DNA of 34,228 nt. Origin: Clostridia bacterium (GTDB taxonomy: Bacteria > Bacillota > Clostridia > UBA1381 > UBA9506). How positions within the stretch are numbered: position 1 is the first letter of the stretch; the number at the start of each line of letters is the position of its first letter. The translations under genes were made by a program, and so were the position numbers. Location: assembly GCA_017407515.1 (NCBI GenBank), contig JAFQWH010000052.1, positions 1 to 34,228 on the forward strand, given 5' to 3'. The notes under the pieces were generated by a model. It worked only from the letters and a program-made list of their open reading frames with translations. It had not been told where the DNA came from and did not search any database. Positions 1 to 8,881 of the stretch are shown here, piece by piece.

Positions 1-2639
1 TCTTAGCAGACATGATGCGGTATACCGAGCATGCTGTCCCTGAATCCGGTTATCGTGATGTTGAGGGCGTAGAGCATGAACAAGCTATTAACTTTGCTGT
101 TGAGCAGGGTTATATGGTTGGCGATAAGGGTTTATTCCGTCCTGAAGACGGCGTAACCTACGCGGAGGCTCTTCGTGGTTTTGTTGAGCTGACAGGTCAG
201 AACCTGCGTAAAGAAAACTTGACAGAAACCGGCTATATAATGAAAGCTTCCGGTCTTGGTATTACCAGACGCATAGAAGCAAAGAACGGAAACAGCCTTG
301 TATCTGCCGGTGCGATTTATGCAATGGCGGCAAATACCTTAAAGGCACCTTCTGTCAAGATGGATTCCATTGGAACCGAGGGCATTACCGCTACGCAAAG
401 CGGTGATTTCCTGGAGGTTATGTATGACATTAGAAGAACAACCGCTCTTTTAACAAAAACCCGTTATGCCGGTATTTACACAGCAGAGGGTGCAGGAAAA
501 AATTCCATTATGCTCGACCAGATTCGCTTTAAAGCAGAAGAGGACTGGTCCGAATACTTAGGCTATACCGTAACGGCATATATTGACTTCGGCGGAGTAG
601 AGGCAGAGGTTCTGCATCTTGTGCCTGCTGTTGGAAATGCAATTGTTGAATTAAAATCAGAAGATATTATCTCTGTTAACAGCAGCAAAACAGAAATTGT
701 TTATACCCTTGGAGATCAGACCGATGATGACGAAGAAAAGATGGTGCTAAACAATTCTACCCGTGTTGTCTGGAACGGTGCTGCAGGCGGAACTATTGTT
801 GCCTATACGCCTAACCAGCTTTCTCTGCGTTCGGACGCAGGGCATCCTAAGACCGGTTCTGTTCGCCTGATTGACTATGATGATGACGGCGTTTGTGACG
901 TTATGATTATTATGTCCTACGATATTTATTATGTTGACACGGTTGACGAACGTTCAGAACGGATTATTGACGAGACAGCGGATAAGATTTTTGATATGAG
1001 TGCATATCCGTCTTATAACAGATTTATCACCTATGAATCCGGCGGGGAAGCAGATTTTGAGTCCTTTGATAAGGAACTGTTGTTGCACGTTGCTACAAGC
1101 CGGAACGGCATGGTAAAAATCATTATCGGTGAACAGTCTGTTGAAGCTACCGTCAGCGGCGTGCGTGATAACGGCGGTGTAGAGGAGTATCTGGTAGATG
1201 GCGTATGGTACAGAGGTAATGATTATTTTTACGATAATTTCACTCTGCGTATGGGTTGGCATGGTTATTTCCTTTTAGATGCTGACGGCCGCATAGCCGT
1301 TCTGCAGACGCAATCTTCCATGAAAAACGCTTATTTGATTAACATTTCTAAGGGAATAGGCCTGTCAACAGAAACCCAGGCACAAATGCTGTCTAACTAT
1401 AAAACAGACGAAGCAGCTTATGAAGTTCAGGTCTTTGAGTTTGCTCCGAAAGTTTCAGTTGACAGATACGGTACAGGTGCGTTTACCTCGTATAATGAAG
1501 AAGATATAAGAGCGTTGTTTTTAAAGACACCGGAAGGCCCCGGATTGACTGATTTTAATCACCAGCTTGTGAAATATCAGGTAAATAACAACGGCGAAAT
1601 TACCGCTTTGCAGGCTGCAGATACCAGCGGCAGCTGGAGTGCGACAGAGTTGACCGGCAGCACAATGGATTCCCGTGAATGGTTTAACGAATCCGCGGAG
1701 TTTGCCTTAAGCTATAATGCAAGAAAGGGCGGCATTGTTTCCAGTGCTCTTACTGCAGACAATACCATTACAATCACCGCACCTGAGGCATATAGTAATG
1801 CTTCCACAATTGGCGATAAATTTGTTGTAGACGGTGCAGATGCTCTACTGTGGGTTATTCCGCCGGAAAACCAGATGCAGGAGGTAAACCTATTTGAATG
1901 CGGTTCTTTAAGCGATTTTGCTATTGAAAGCAATCCTGACCTTAAGATTTACGATTTAAAAGAAGACGGTACGATCAGTAACGTGGTCTGGCAGATGAAA
2001 GAGGTTGTCATTCAGGAGACCAAGTGGCAGGCAGAAAACGTTCGTGAGAATGTTTTATTGGTAGATGATATTAAGAGTGTTTTAGCTGCTGACGGTACAG
2101 TTACAAAGGAAATTTCCGGTTACCGTTTTGCACAAAACAGTAATGAAAAACAGGGCTATCTCAGCTTTAGACCTTACCTGTCTAACGGTTTAGATGATAT
2201 TAAAGACGGCGACTTGATTTTCTACAAGCTGGATTCTAAAAACCGTATTATTGATACACTGCGTATTTACAGCTATGAAGACGGCTGCGGTTATGCACCC
2301 TCAACAGGTGATAACCGATACTTCCAGATTCACGAAACAGCACAAAGAACCTACTACGGTTATAACCATCCTTTCTTAGGTAAGATTTTATACGAAAGCA
2401 TTAACGGTGTAACCTTAACGTTCCCGGAACCGACTTATGGTAAAACCGCGTTGTCTTTCTCCAAAACAACTTATTTTGAATGGATTGTATATGATACAGA
2501 AACCGGTGAGGCACATCTTGATAAAACACCGGCAATATACAGCGTTTTAGATGTTGACGACCCCGACGATGCCACCGACGCTTTAGTTCTCTATGGCGGT
2601 GCAAGAGGTATGGCAATGGGCGTTCTGTATGTGAAATAA
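1..2639 (+). CDS. SLH-like surface protein, 5' truncated by window edge
   Basis: The reading frame is already open at base 3 (codons for Leu-Ala-Asp precede the first ATG at 12), so the true start lies outside the window. The N-terminal ~110 visible residues look like divergent S-layer homology repeats: a YRDVEG motif, alternating helices, and a FRPEDGVTYAEAL stretch resembling the SLH F.P...TR.E signature. The rest, about 750 residues, is beta-rich with no fold I recognise. It contains an acidic loop at about 873-899 (DYDDDGVCD) that fits the DxDxDGxxD calcium-loop pattern of dockerins and EF-hands. The gene at 28182 has the same layout (SLH-like head, DxDxDGxxD loop, long beta-rich tail), so the two look like paralogues. 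The next gene starts 49 bases downstream, probably in the same operon. Likely exported and wall-associated; the enzymatic role, if any, is unknown. Confidence 0.75.
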   Translation, partial: LADMMRYTEHAVPESGYRDVEGVEHEQAINFAVEQGYMVGDKGLFRPEDGVTYAEALRGFVELTGQNLRKENLTETGYIMKASGLGITRRIEAKNGNSLVSAGAIYAMAANTLKAPSVKMDSIGTEGITATQSGDFLEVMYDIRRTTALLTKTRYAGIYTAEGAGKNSIMLDQIRFKAEEDWSEYLGYTVTAYIDFGGVEAEVLHLVPAVGNAIVELKSEDIISVNSSKTEIVYTLGDQTDDDEEKMVLNNSTRVVWNGAAGGTIVAYTPNQLSLRSDAGHPKTGSVRLIDYDDDGVCDVMIIMSYDIYYVDTVDERSERIIDETADKIFDMSAYPSYNRFITYESGGEADFESFDKELLLHVATSRNGMVKIIIGEQSVEATVSGVRDNGGVEEYLVDGVWYRGNDYFYDNFTLRMGWHGYFLLDADGRIAVLQTQSSMKNAYLINISKGIGLSTETQAQMLSNYKTDEAAYEVQVFEFAPKVSVDRYGTGAFTSYNEEDIRALFLKTPEGPGLTDFNHQLVKYQVNNNGEITALQAADTSGSWSATELTGSTMDSREWFNESAEFALSYNARKGGIVSSALTADNTITITAPEAYSNASTIGDKFVVDGADALLWVIPPENQMQEVNLFECGSLSDFAIESNPDLKIYDLKEDGTISNVVWQMKEVVIQETKWQAENVRENVLLVDDIKSVLAADGTVTKEISGYRFAQNSNEKQGYLSFRPYLSNGLDDIKDGDLIFYKLDSKNRIIDTLRIYSYEDGCGYAPSTGDNRYFQIHETAQRTYYGYNHPFLGKILYESINGVTLTFPEPTYGKTALSFSKTTYFEWIVYDTETGEAHLDKTPAIYSVLDVDDPDDATDALVLYGGARGMAMGVLYVK

Positions 2640-2671
2640 TTTTCAAGATAGTTTGAAAAAAGTTTGGAGAA

Positions 2672-2680
2672 AGAAAGGAG
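2672..2680 (+). promoter_or_regulatory. Ribosome binding site deciding a GTG start
   Basis: AGAAAGGAG ends eight bases before the GTG at 2689. The longest open frame begins upstream at a TTG (2653) with no ribosome binding site and would put twelve extra residues before the signal peptide. The GTG at 2689 gives a clean Lys-Arg-Lys plus hydrophobic signal peptide. Confidence 0.8.
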
Positions 2681-2688
2681 TTGGTAGT

Positions 2689-5600
2689 GTGAAACGCAAA
2701 GTTGCCGTTTTAGTGTTAATATGTATGATGTTTTTATCAAACGGAGTTTTTGCAGCAAACGTTTCTATCTCTGCTGACGGAATTTATATAAAGGACGGGG
2801 CAGTTACTCTGACTCAGGGTCCGATTCCCTTTTTAGACGGTGAAACCCTGTATCTCCCGGCTGCAGCCGTTTTGCAGGCTGCCGGTATTCCGGCTGAGGC
2901 TTCCGGCAAAGAGGTTACGGCAATGGGAATCACCCTTACAGCTGACAGCCCGGTTATTACGAAAAACGGTGTTTCATACAGTGCTAAGCGTGCACCGGTT
3001 TTAGTGAACGGTGTTGTCTATGCTGACAGTGATATGTTTCAGACTCTTTACGGTATTACCGCAGAAAAACCTTCTGAGGACGGAACTGTAAAACTTTCCA
3101 TGGCCCAAAAGGCTGCACAGGTTACAATTTCTAAAGAAGGTGCCTATACAAAAGACGGTGTTACAACCCAAGGCAAGGCACCTTATACGGAAAATACGAT
3201 TACCTATCTTCCTGTGGCAGAGGTTTTATCGGCTCTGAACCTTGAAGTTGAACAGGTTTACCATAAGGTTATAACACCGACAACAGAAATTACCGCAAAC
3301 AGCGTGTATCTCTTAATCGGTAGCAGTGAGTATGCGGCAAAACGTCCGCCGATTCTGCGGGAGAATACCGTCTATGCAGACATTGCCTTAATGCAGCAGC
3401 TCTACGGCATTACCATTACAGAAGATAAAGACAAAAACATTACGGTTACTTACGGTAATGTTGGTAGCGGCTTGTCTGATGAAGGCTTGCAGACAGACGA
3501 TTCCTGGTATTATGAATTGGTACCGGTGGAGGAATCAAACGAGGGTTTAACAAATGTTGAAATTATAAAAAATAACGTAACCCGGTCTCTTTATAATGCA
3601 ACAGGTAACCCCTATGTCTATATTAATAAAATGCGGCCTGACGGTGCTTTTACAGATATTGACTACGATTTAGATACAGGTGCAATCTTCCCGCCGGTTA
3701 ATCACTTATACAATCTGGAAAACATGTGTAAGATGGTATATTGTCCGGAAAATCCCTATTATTTAGACCCTGTGGCAATTGATGCAATTGCCCGCGGTGT
3801 AGAATATTTTATTAAGCATAAATTCACCAGTACCAACTGGTGGTGGAACGTTGTCGGCGTGCCTCAGGCATGGCAGAGTATCGTCTTATATCAGCCCCAG
3901 GGCCTTGAAAAATACTGGGACCAGATTATGGTATACTGCCAGGGTGTTGAATGGGGCGGTAACGGCGGCAGCTCAATGCCCTTCGTTTTAAACGAACCCG
4001 AGGCCAAAAATGAGCATACTATCAGAACCTATACGGGTTCCGGCCCTGGCCCCGGCGAACGTATTTATGCTTCCATCAAGGAAATGTTCTATGTTGAAAG
4101 AACCCCGGAAGAAGAAGAGCGGATCCTGCAGGATTGTATTACGGGTATCAGCATGGAAATGGCGTTTTTATCCACCCGTGTATTTTATAACAAAGCAGAT
4201 GTTGAGGGCGATACCCTCAGCGTGCAGATCGACTATTCCTACCATGACCATGCAAACTCATTCCTGCCGCTTGCTTACGGTCAGCAATATGTGAATACAA
4301 TTTCTGCAACGATGCAGCGTTTCCGCGGTACCAGCTACCGCATTTCCGATGAAGCCATTATCAATATGCAAAACGGTCTTTTAGACGGTTGGGCTTGGTA
4401 TTATTACAACGGTTTAGAAGATGCTCATTATGTGCAGAATGGTATGGGTCGTGGTACGACTGGCGACAGATATAATACTCCCACGTCAGATTACCGTTTC
4501 ACGGTTTCTGCAAAAAAATACGTGAACTATTTAATTGATGCAATGCTGAAAGAATATGGCGATGTTTTAACCAGAAAGTCAGAATTGCAGGAGCTGGGTA
4601 ATCGTATTGCAAACCCCAGCGAAGACAACTTTGAGGGTAACAGATATTTCTGGGTATCGGATTATTTTTCTCACCACAGAAAAGACTGGAACTTCTCAGT
4701 GCTCGTTCCCTCCAGCCGTATGCAGGAGCAGGAAACCTTTGCCGGCAGCACCGGTATGGAAGGTCTTTTATACCGTAACGGCCCCCATAACCTTTTGACT
4801 GTGGGAGATGATAATTCAAACCCTGCTGCCCGTGACTGGAACCGCTTACCCGGCACCACTTGGGAAATGAATTACTATACTTTAAATAAAGGCAAAGCCA
4901 AGGCAGTAGCACAGTCTGATATGGCAGGCGGTACCTCAGATGGTATGTACGGTATGGCTATGGTAGACTTTTTAGGCGGCTATGTTGATGGTGCTAAGCT
5001 AAAACGCAGCTGGTTCTGCTTTGATGATGAGGTTGTGTGTCTGGGTGCCGGCATCAGCGGCAACAGCACCGATATTGTCAGCACAACCATTGACCAGGTG
5101 AAAACCAAAGGAACGGTTAAAGCAGGAAACGGCAACAGCGGTAAAGATATAACAGCAGCCGGTGAGGCAGAACACTTTGATACCACCGGTTCTACTTGGG
5201 TTTTAAACGGTGACACGGGCTATGTAATTGAGCCCTCTGCCAAAACCTATGTAGAAAACGGAATCCGCTCCGGCGACTTAGCTCGTCACGACAGTGCAAC
5301 TCCGGCAAACACCATTGTAGAAGGCAACATCTTCTTCCTTGGTATTGACCATGGTATCAGCCCGGAAAATGCTTCTTATCAGTATACAATTTTGCCTGTA
5401 ACAACCGAAGAAGAGCTGATGGCTTACAGCCAGTCTCCCAAAGCGGTTATCCTTTCTAACACAGCAGAGGTTCAGGCTGTTTATCATAAGGATTTAAAGA
5501 TTCTCCAGGCAGCTTTCTATAAAGCAGGCTCTATCGAAACCCCTGACGGCTTAAAGCTGACGGTTACGCAGCCCGGTGCTGTTATGGTTCGCCTGTATGA

Positions 5601-6069
5601 CGACGGCACCTATTCCATTCACGCAGCCGACGTTCAGCAGAGAACTGTTCGTAATACAATTACCTTAGCGGGCACCATCAGTGCCAGCCACATCTTTGAG
5701 TTTACCGAAGGTGAAAAGGGTTGGGTAGCCGGTAAAACCATGCATTATTACAGTAATGAAGGTTTTAAAGACGTTAATACCTATAACCCGAACCTTGGGG
5801 AGAACACAGAGTTTGATGTAGCGGCCGACTTGCTGGCGGTTTGCATCAACGGTGAGCTGATGAGAGACTTTAATCCCTATCACCATTATTACGAACTGCA
5901 AGAGCCTTTCTCCGAAGTTCCCGAGATTAAAGCAAAGGGCAACTTTGAAACCCGCGTCCTCATGGGCGAAAACGAGGCGGTTATCAAGGTAACCGATCCG
6001 CAAAACCCCGATAACGAGGCAATTTACACCATCCGTTTTCAAATTAAAGATTCTCAAACCAATGAGTAA
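2689..6069 (+). CDS. Secreted polysaccharide lyase, family 8 type (hyaluronate/chondroitin/xanthan lyase-like)
   Basis: Predicted 1126 residues with a signal peptide ending near Ala-Ala at about 23. Residues ~25-245 hold two repeats resembling the copper amine oxidase N-terminal domain, a non-catalytic module common in Clostridia surface proteins. The middle matches the PL8 alpha-toroid: NWWWN at 383, DYSYHDH at 515-521, RGTSYRISDEAI, then GMGRG. From family knowledge (chondroitinase AC), His521 and Tyr530 fit the catalytic His/Tyr pair (nine apart, as in the family), Arg588 fits the active-site Arg of GRG, and Glu682 fits the structural Glu. HHRKDW, RLPGTT and WFCFDDEVVCLGAGI are also PL8-like. 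The usual TGAN reads TGSG at 449-452, so the catalytic Asn appears absent. A cadherin/Ig-like tail follows. PL8 enzymes cleave uronic-acid-containing glycans by beta-elimination; the actual substrate here is unknown. Confidence 0.86.
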   Translation: MKRKVAVLVLICMMFLSNGVFAANVSISADGIYIKDGAVTLTQGPIPFLDGETLYLPAAAVLQAAGIPAEASGKEVTAMGITLTADSPVITKNGVSYSAKRAPVLVNGVVYADSDMFQTLYGITAEKPSEDGTVKLSMAQKAAQVTISKEGAYTKDGVTTQGKAPYTENTITYLPVAEVLSALNLEVEQVYHKVITPTTEITANSVYLLIGSSEYAAKRPPILRENTVYADIALMQQLYGITITEDKDKNITVTYGNVGSGLSDEGLQTDDSWYYELVPVEESNEGLTNVEIIKNNVTRSLYNATGNPYVYINKMRPDGAFTDIDYDLDTGAIFPPVNHLYNLENMCKMVYCPENPYYLDPVAIDAIARGVEYFIKHKFTSTNWWWNVVGVPQAWQSIVLYQPQGLEKYWDQIMVYCQGVEWGGNGGSSMPFVLNEPEAKNEHTIRTYTGSGPGPGERIYASIKEMFYVERTPEEEERILQDCITGISMEMAFLSTRVFYNKADVEGDTLSVQIDYSYHDHANSFLPLAYGQQYVNTISATMQRFRGTSYRISDEAIINMQNGLLDGWAWYYYNGLEDAHYVQNGMGRGTTGDRYNTPTSDYRFTVSAKKYVNYLIDAMLKEYGDVLTRKSELQELGNRIANPSEDNFEGNRYFWVSDYFSHHRKDWNFSVLVPSSRMQEQETFAGSTGMEGLLYRNGPHNLLTVGDDNSNPAARDWNRLPGTTWEMNYYTLNKGKAKAVAQSDMAGGTSDGMYGMAMVDFLGGYVDGAKLKRSWFCFDDEVVCLGAGISGNSTDIVSTTIDQVKTKGTVKAGNGNSGKDITAAGEAEHFDTTGSTWVLNGDTGYVIEPSAKTYVENGIRSGDLARHDSATPANTIVEGNIFFLGIDHGISPENASYQYTILPVTTEEELMAYSQSPKAVILSNTAEVQAVYHKDLKILQAAFYKAGSIETPDGLKLTVTQPGAVMVRLYDDGTYSIHAADVQQRTVRNTITLAGTISASHIFEFTEGEKGWVAGKTMHYYSNEGFKDVNTYNPNLGENTEFDVAADLLAVCINGELMRDFNPYHHYYELQEPFSEVPEIKAKGNFETRVLMGENEAVIKVTDPQNPDNEAIYTIRFQIKDSQTNE

Positions 6070-6109
6070 TCTTTAAATATAAATTTTAAGAAAGGAAGAT
6101 GGAAAAAAC

Positions 6110-8695
6110 ATGAAAAACTTTGGCAAAAAACTCTTAAGCCTGACTCTTTCCCTTATGTTTATTCTGAGTCTGGCAACAGTACTGCCTGCTTCTGCAGAAG
6201 GCACTGTAACAGCCACTGTTAACGGTAATGCAATTTCATCCGGCGACGCAATTCCTGCAGTAAGCACAGTTGTGTTTACACTGCCGAACGAAATTACAGA
6301 AGCTGATTTAGCAACGGCTGTCGTTTTTGAAGAAGAAGTGAAGGGAGCTGCGGAAGAAACCTGGTATACGCGTCTTTACAAAGGCGAAGTAGCAGGCAAC
6401 ACTCTGACAGTAACCTTTGCTGAAGGTGCTCTGGCAACTAACAGTAACTATCGCTTTACCTTTAAAGCTCCGGCTGTGGCTGTTGACGAAACCTTTGCTT
6501 TTTCAACAACACAGGTTGGCGACTACTACATCAATGATGATTTTAGCCGTTATCCTGAAGTAGCACTTAAAAACCCCGGTTCTGCAGCGATTGCTTCTTT
6601 CCCGGAGAATACTCCTTGGGTTTCAGCGGTAATCAGAAGCGGCTGGTATCAGCGCGTGAAGGTCGTGCAGACAGGAACAGACAGCTATTTACAGTTGAGT
6701 AGTCCTAACGCCACTAATCCGTCCTATGGCTACATGGTTGTTGGTTATGACAACGCATATGTACCGGCGTTTACTTCCGGCGGAACAACTCACACAACCG
6801 AAACGGAAATCAGCTTCAGCATTTCCGGTAATCCGGAATCTATTTTTGAATTAGGATACATTGCTATCGCTCCTGATGCAACCAATGCGGGTTCCTATGG
6901 TGTTTATGTCAGAACAGCTGATATGATCTACGGTAATGCCTCCACAGTTTCTAATTCTACCAAGATTGGTTCTATTGCTGTTCCTACAGCAACCGATGCA
7001 AGCCACACCCTAAAAACTATTATGACCACAACAGTGGCAACACCGAATGTGAAAAAGATGAATAAGGTTTGGTTGGATGGCAATGAAATAACGTTGCCCG
7101 ACGGCGGTGTTGGTATAACATTACATAGTAGTGCCACCGAAGACGTTATCAACTATAATGGTGGCAATACAGGCCTAGGTCATGTCTTTGCTGTTGGTAA
7201 CTTTGCTTCCGGCGAAGACACAACAGAGGCCGTTCTGAAAGTAAGCTCTTATAAGTGCAAGGCGTATGTGCCGAATCAGGCTACAATTACCCCCAGTGCT
7301 GCATCCGGCAGTACAATTTCTAACGTTGGTGCTTTAACCTATACCTTCAGCGAACCTATGAACGCAGAGACGGTTTTAGCAGGCGTTAGCTTCTACGAAA
7401 AGAACAGCAAGTATGTTTCTACCACAACCTATGCAGACCTGCTGGAATGGAATCCCCGTGAGGTAGAGAAGTCTTACGATGCTGCCAGCAAAACCCTGAC
7501 ATTAAGCTTTGCAGCAGGTGACCTTGCAGCAAACGCTGACTATAAGGTTGTTTTTGCTGATACCATTCGGACGGCAGAAGACGCAACCGTGACTGCCGCA
7601 TCTGTTAAAACTTATACCTATAAAACTCAGCGTGCAGTTGGGGACATTTACTATGTAAATGAAAACTTCGACCGTTATCCTACCAGAGCGTATACCTACA
7701 ACGAACGTTTACACTATGGTGCCTTCACTCCGTTCGTTCAGATTCGTGGCTATCTGCAGTCACAATCCGCTATGGTTAATACCAACGGCGATAAAGGCTT
7801 CAAGATCGGATCTCATGGCACAACATGGTCAGCAGCAGTTGGTTATGATAACAGTTATGCAGCTGCTCTGCCCGCCGGAAAGACAGAGCACACCGGCACA
7901 GTTGAAGTTGTAGCTTCCTTTGAAGGAAATCAGACCGGTACTTTTGAAATTGGCGATACACTCATCATTAGAACTGACGGTGTTTTAGAGAACGGAACGG
8001 TTACCTATGATGAAAGCGGCACCATTGGTTTATATGCCCGTACCGCCGGTGTTACCGGTACAGGTGATGGCCTTGCGAATGAATCTTATGGGAACATGAC
8101 CCGCTTAGCAACTCTGAATAACGTTGTTAACAGTGGCAGAAAGCACACAATTAAATATGTTGTGACAACTGTTATTAACCCTGAAAACAATTGCCCCTCT
8201 GCCAGAACTCTGCATGCTGTTTATATTGACGGCGTTAAGGTAGAAACCAATGCCATTCCGGCAGGCGGTCTTGCACTGATAGCTTTCCCCGGTTATTCTC
8301 AGGGCGTGTTCTTTAACACAGGCAAGGTTACAAGAGCGTTCTGTGTATCTAATAATGATGCAAACTCTTTATCCAGCATGACAGTTTACTCCTTAAAGTA
8401 TGGCGATGCTATGAACTTTACCACTTCCGGTGACAAAGAACAGAGCATTACCATTATGAACAACACCGGTGCTGCTATGAACACACTGGTTGTTTTAGCG
8501 GTTTACAACGGCAATACTTTTGTTGGTGTTGACGGCTTAAACGCTGCAGCTGTAACTATCAATGACGGTGCAACTCAGACTATCACCAGAAACGTTGCAA
8601 ACGCAGTTCCTGGCAATACCTATAAGATTATGCTGCTGGATTCTAAGACCAGCTTAAAGCCCTTTACTAAGGCTTTAGAAGGCAGCATTAAATAA
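6110..8695 (+). CDS. Secreted protein with duplicated Ig-like plus beta-sandwich units
   Basis: An 861-residue protein with a signal peptide ending near SASA at about 29. It starts at ATG 6110, 40 bases after the PL8 gene, behind AAAGGAAG. Two long units are visible. Each has a Big_5/SbsA-like Ig domain (endings such as YRFTFKAP and YKVVFADT) followed by a roughly 250-residue beta-rich domain opening with a near-identical signature, YYINDDFSRYP (~6525) and YYVNENFDRYP (~7648). A third, C-terminal module (residues ~778-861) resembles the N-terminal module of the next gene. No catalytic signature or SLH domain is seen. Such architectures usually bind carbohydrate or extend the cell surface; binding is inferred, not shown. 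Confidence 0.8.
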   Translation: MKNFGKKLLSLTLSLMFILSLATVLPASAEGTVTATVNGNAISSGDAIPAVSTVVFTLPNEITEADLATAVVFEEEVKGAAEETWYTRLYKGEVAGNTLTVTFAEGALATNSNYRFTFKAPAVAVDETFAFSTTQVGDYYINDDFSRYPEVALKNPGSAAIASFPENTPWVSAVIRSGWYQRVKVVQTGTDSYLQLSSPNATNPSYGYMVVGYDNAYVPAFTSGGTTHTTETEISFSISGNPESIFELGYIAIAPDATNAGSYGVYVRTADMIYGNASTVSNSTKIGSIAVPTATDASHTLKTIMTTTVATPNVKKMNKVWLDGNEITLPDGGVGITLHSSATEDVINYNGGNTGLGHVFAVGNFASGEDTTEAVLKVSSYKCKAYVPNQATITPSAASGSTISNVGALTYTFSEPMNAETVLAGVSFYEKNSKYVSTTTYADLLEWNPREVEKSYDAASKTLTLSFAAGDLAANADYKVVFADTIRTAEDATVTAASVKTYTYKTQRAVGDIYYVNENFDRYPTRAYTYNERLHYGAFTPFVQIRGYLQSQSAMVNTNGDKGFKIGSHGTTWSAAVGYDNSYAAALPAGKTEHTGTVEVVASFEGNQTGTFEIGDTLIIRTDGVLENGTVTYDESGTIGLYARTAGVTGTGDGLANESYGNMTRLATLNNVVNSGRKHTIKYVVTTVINPENNCPSARTLHAVYIDGVKVETNAIPAGGLALIAFPGYSQGVFFNTGKVTRAFCVSNNDANSLSSMTVYSLKYGDAMNFTTSGDKEQSITIMNNTGAAMNTLVVLAVYNGNTFVGVDGLNAAAVTINDGATQTITRNVANAVPGNTYKIMLLDSKTSLKPFTKALEGSIK

Positions 8696-8712
8696 TTAAG
8701 AATTTTTAAAAG

Positions 8713-8760
8713 TTTTATCATGATCCTAATACAGGGGGCGGGTACCCTTCCGCCCCCCTG
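8713..8760 (+). promoter_or_regulatory. Conserved box plus GC-rich hairpin, element A
   Basis: TTTTATCATGATCCTA at 8713-8728, three variable bases, then CAGGGG, which begins a hairpin (arm 8732-8741 CAGGGGGCGG, loop of eight, arm 8750-8760 CCGCCCCCCTG, one bulge). No T-run follows, so it is not a textbook intrinsic terminator. The same box with the same three-base gap occurs at 32339-32363. It starts 17 bases after the stop of the preceding gene. It may be a 3'-end or attenuation element; function unknown. Confidence 0.55.
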
Positions 8761-8777
8761 ATACTTTATAATGAATG

Positions 8778-8813
8778 ATGAATACTGAAAAATTATCGCT
8801 TTTCAATATTCAT
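8778..8813. repeat. Imperfect inverted repeat, 14-base arms
   Basis: ATGAATACTGAAAA (8778-8791) pairs with TTTTCAATATTCAT (8800-8813) at 13 of 14 positions around an eight-base loop. It lies in the 186-base gap between two secreted-protein genes. It may be a weak transcript hairpin or a remnant of a small mobile repeat; no target-site duplication was recognised. Confidence 0.4.
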
Positions 8814-8881
8814 GATTGATTATACCTAAGTTTTGGCTCTCGTTACGTGAGAGTGATAAAACCTTACAAGGAGGCTCTTTT

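Noticed and set aside
4499-4912. Long antisense ORF across the PL8 gene
   Set aside because: It lies wholly within a strongly supported PL8-type coding region, has no recognisable protein family and no convincing ribosome binding site.
8816-8881. Upstream extension of the large secreted protein
   Set aside because: The extra 22 residues have no ribosome binding site and displace the signal peptide; AAGGAGG supports ATG 8882.
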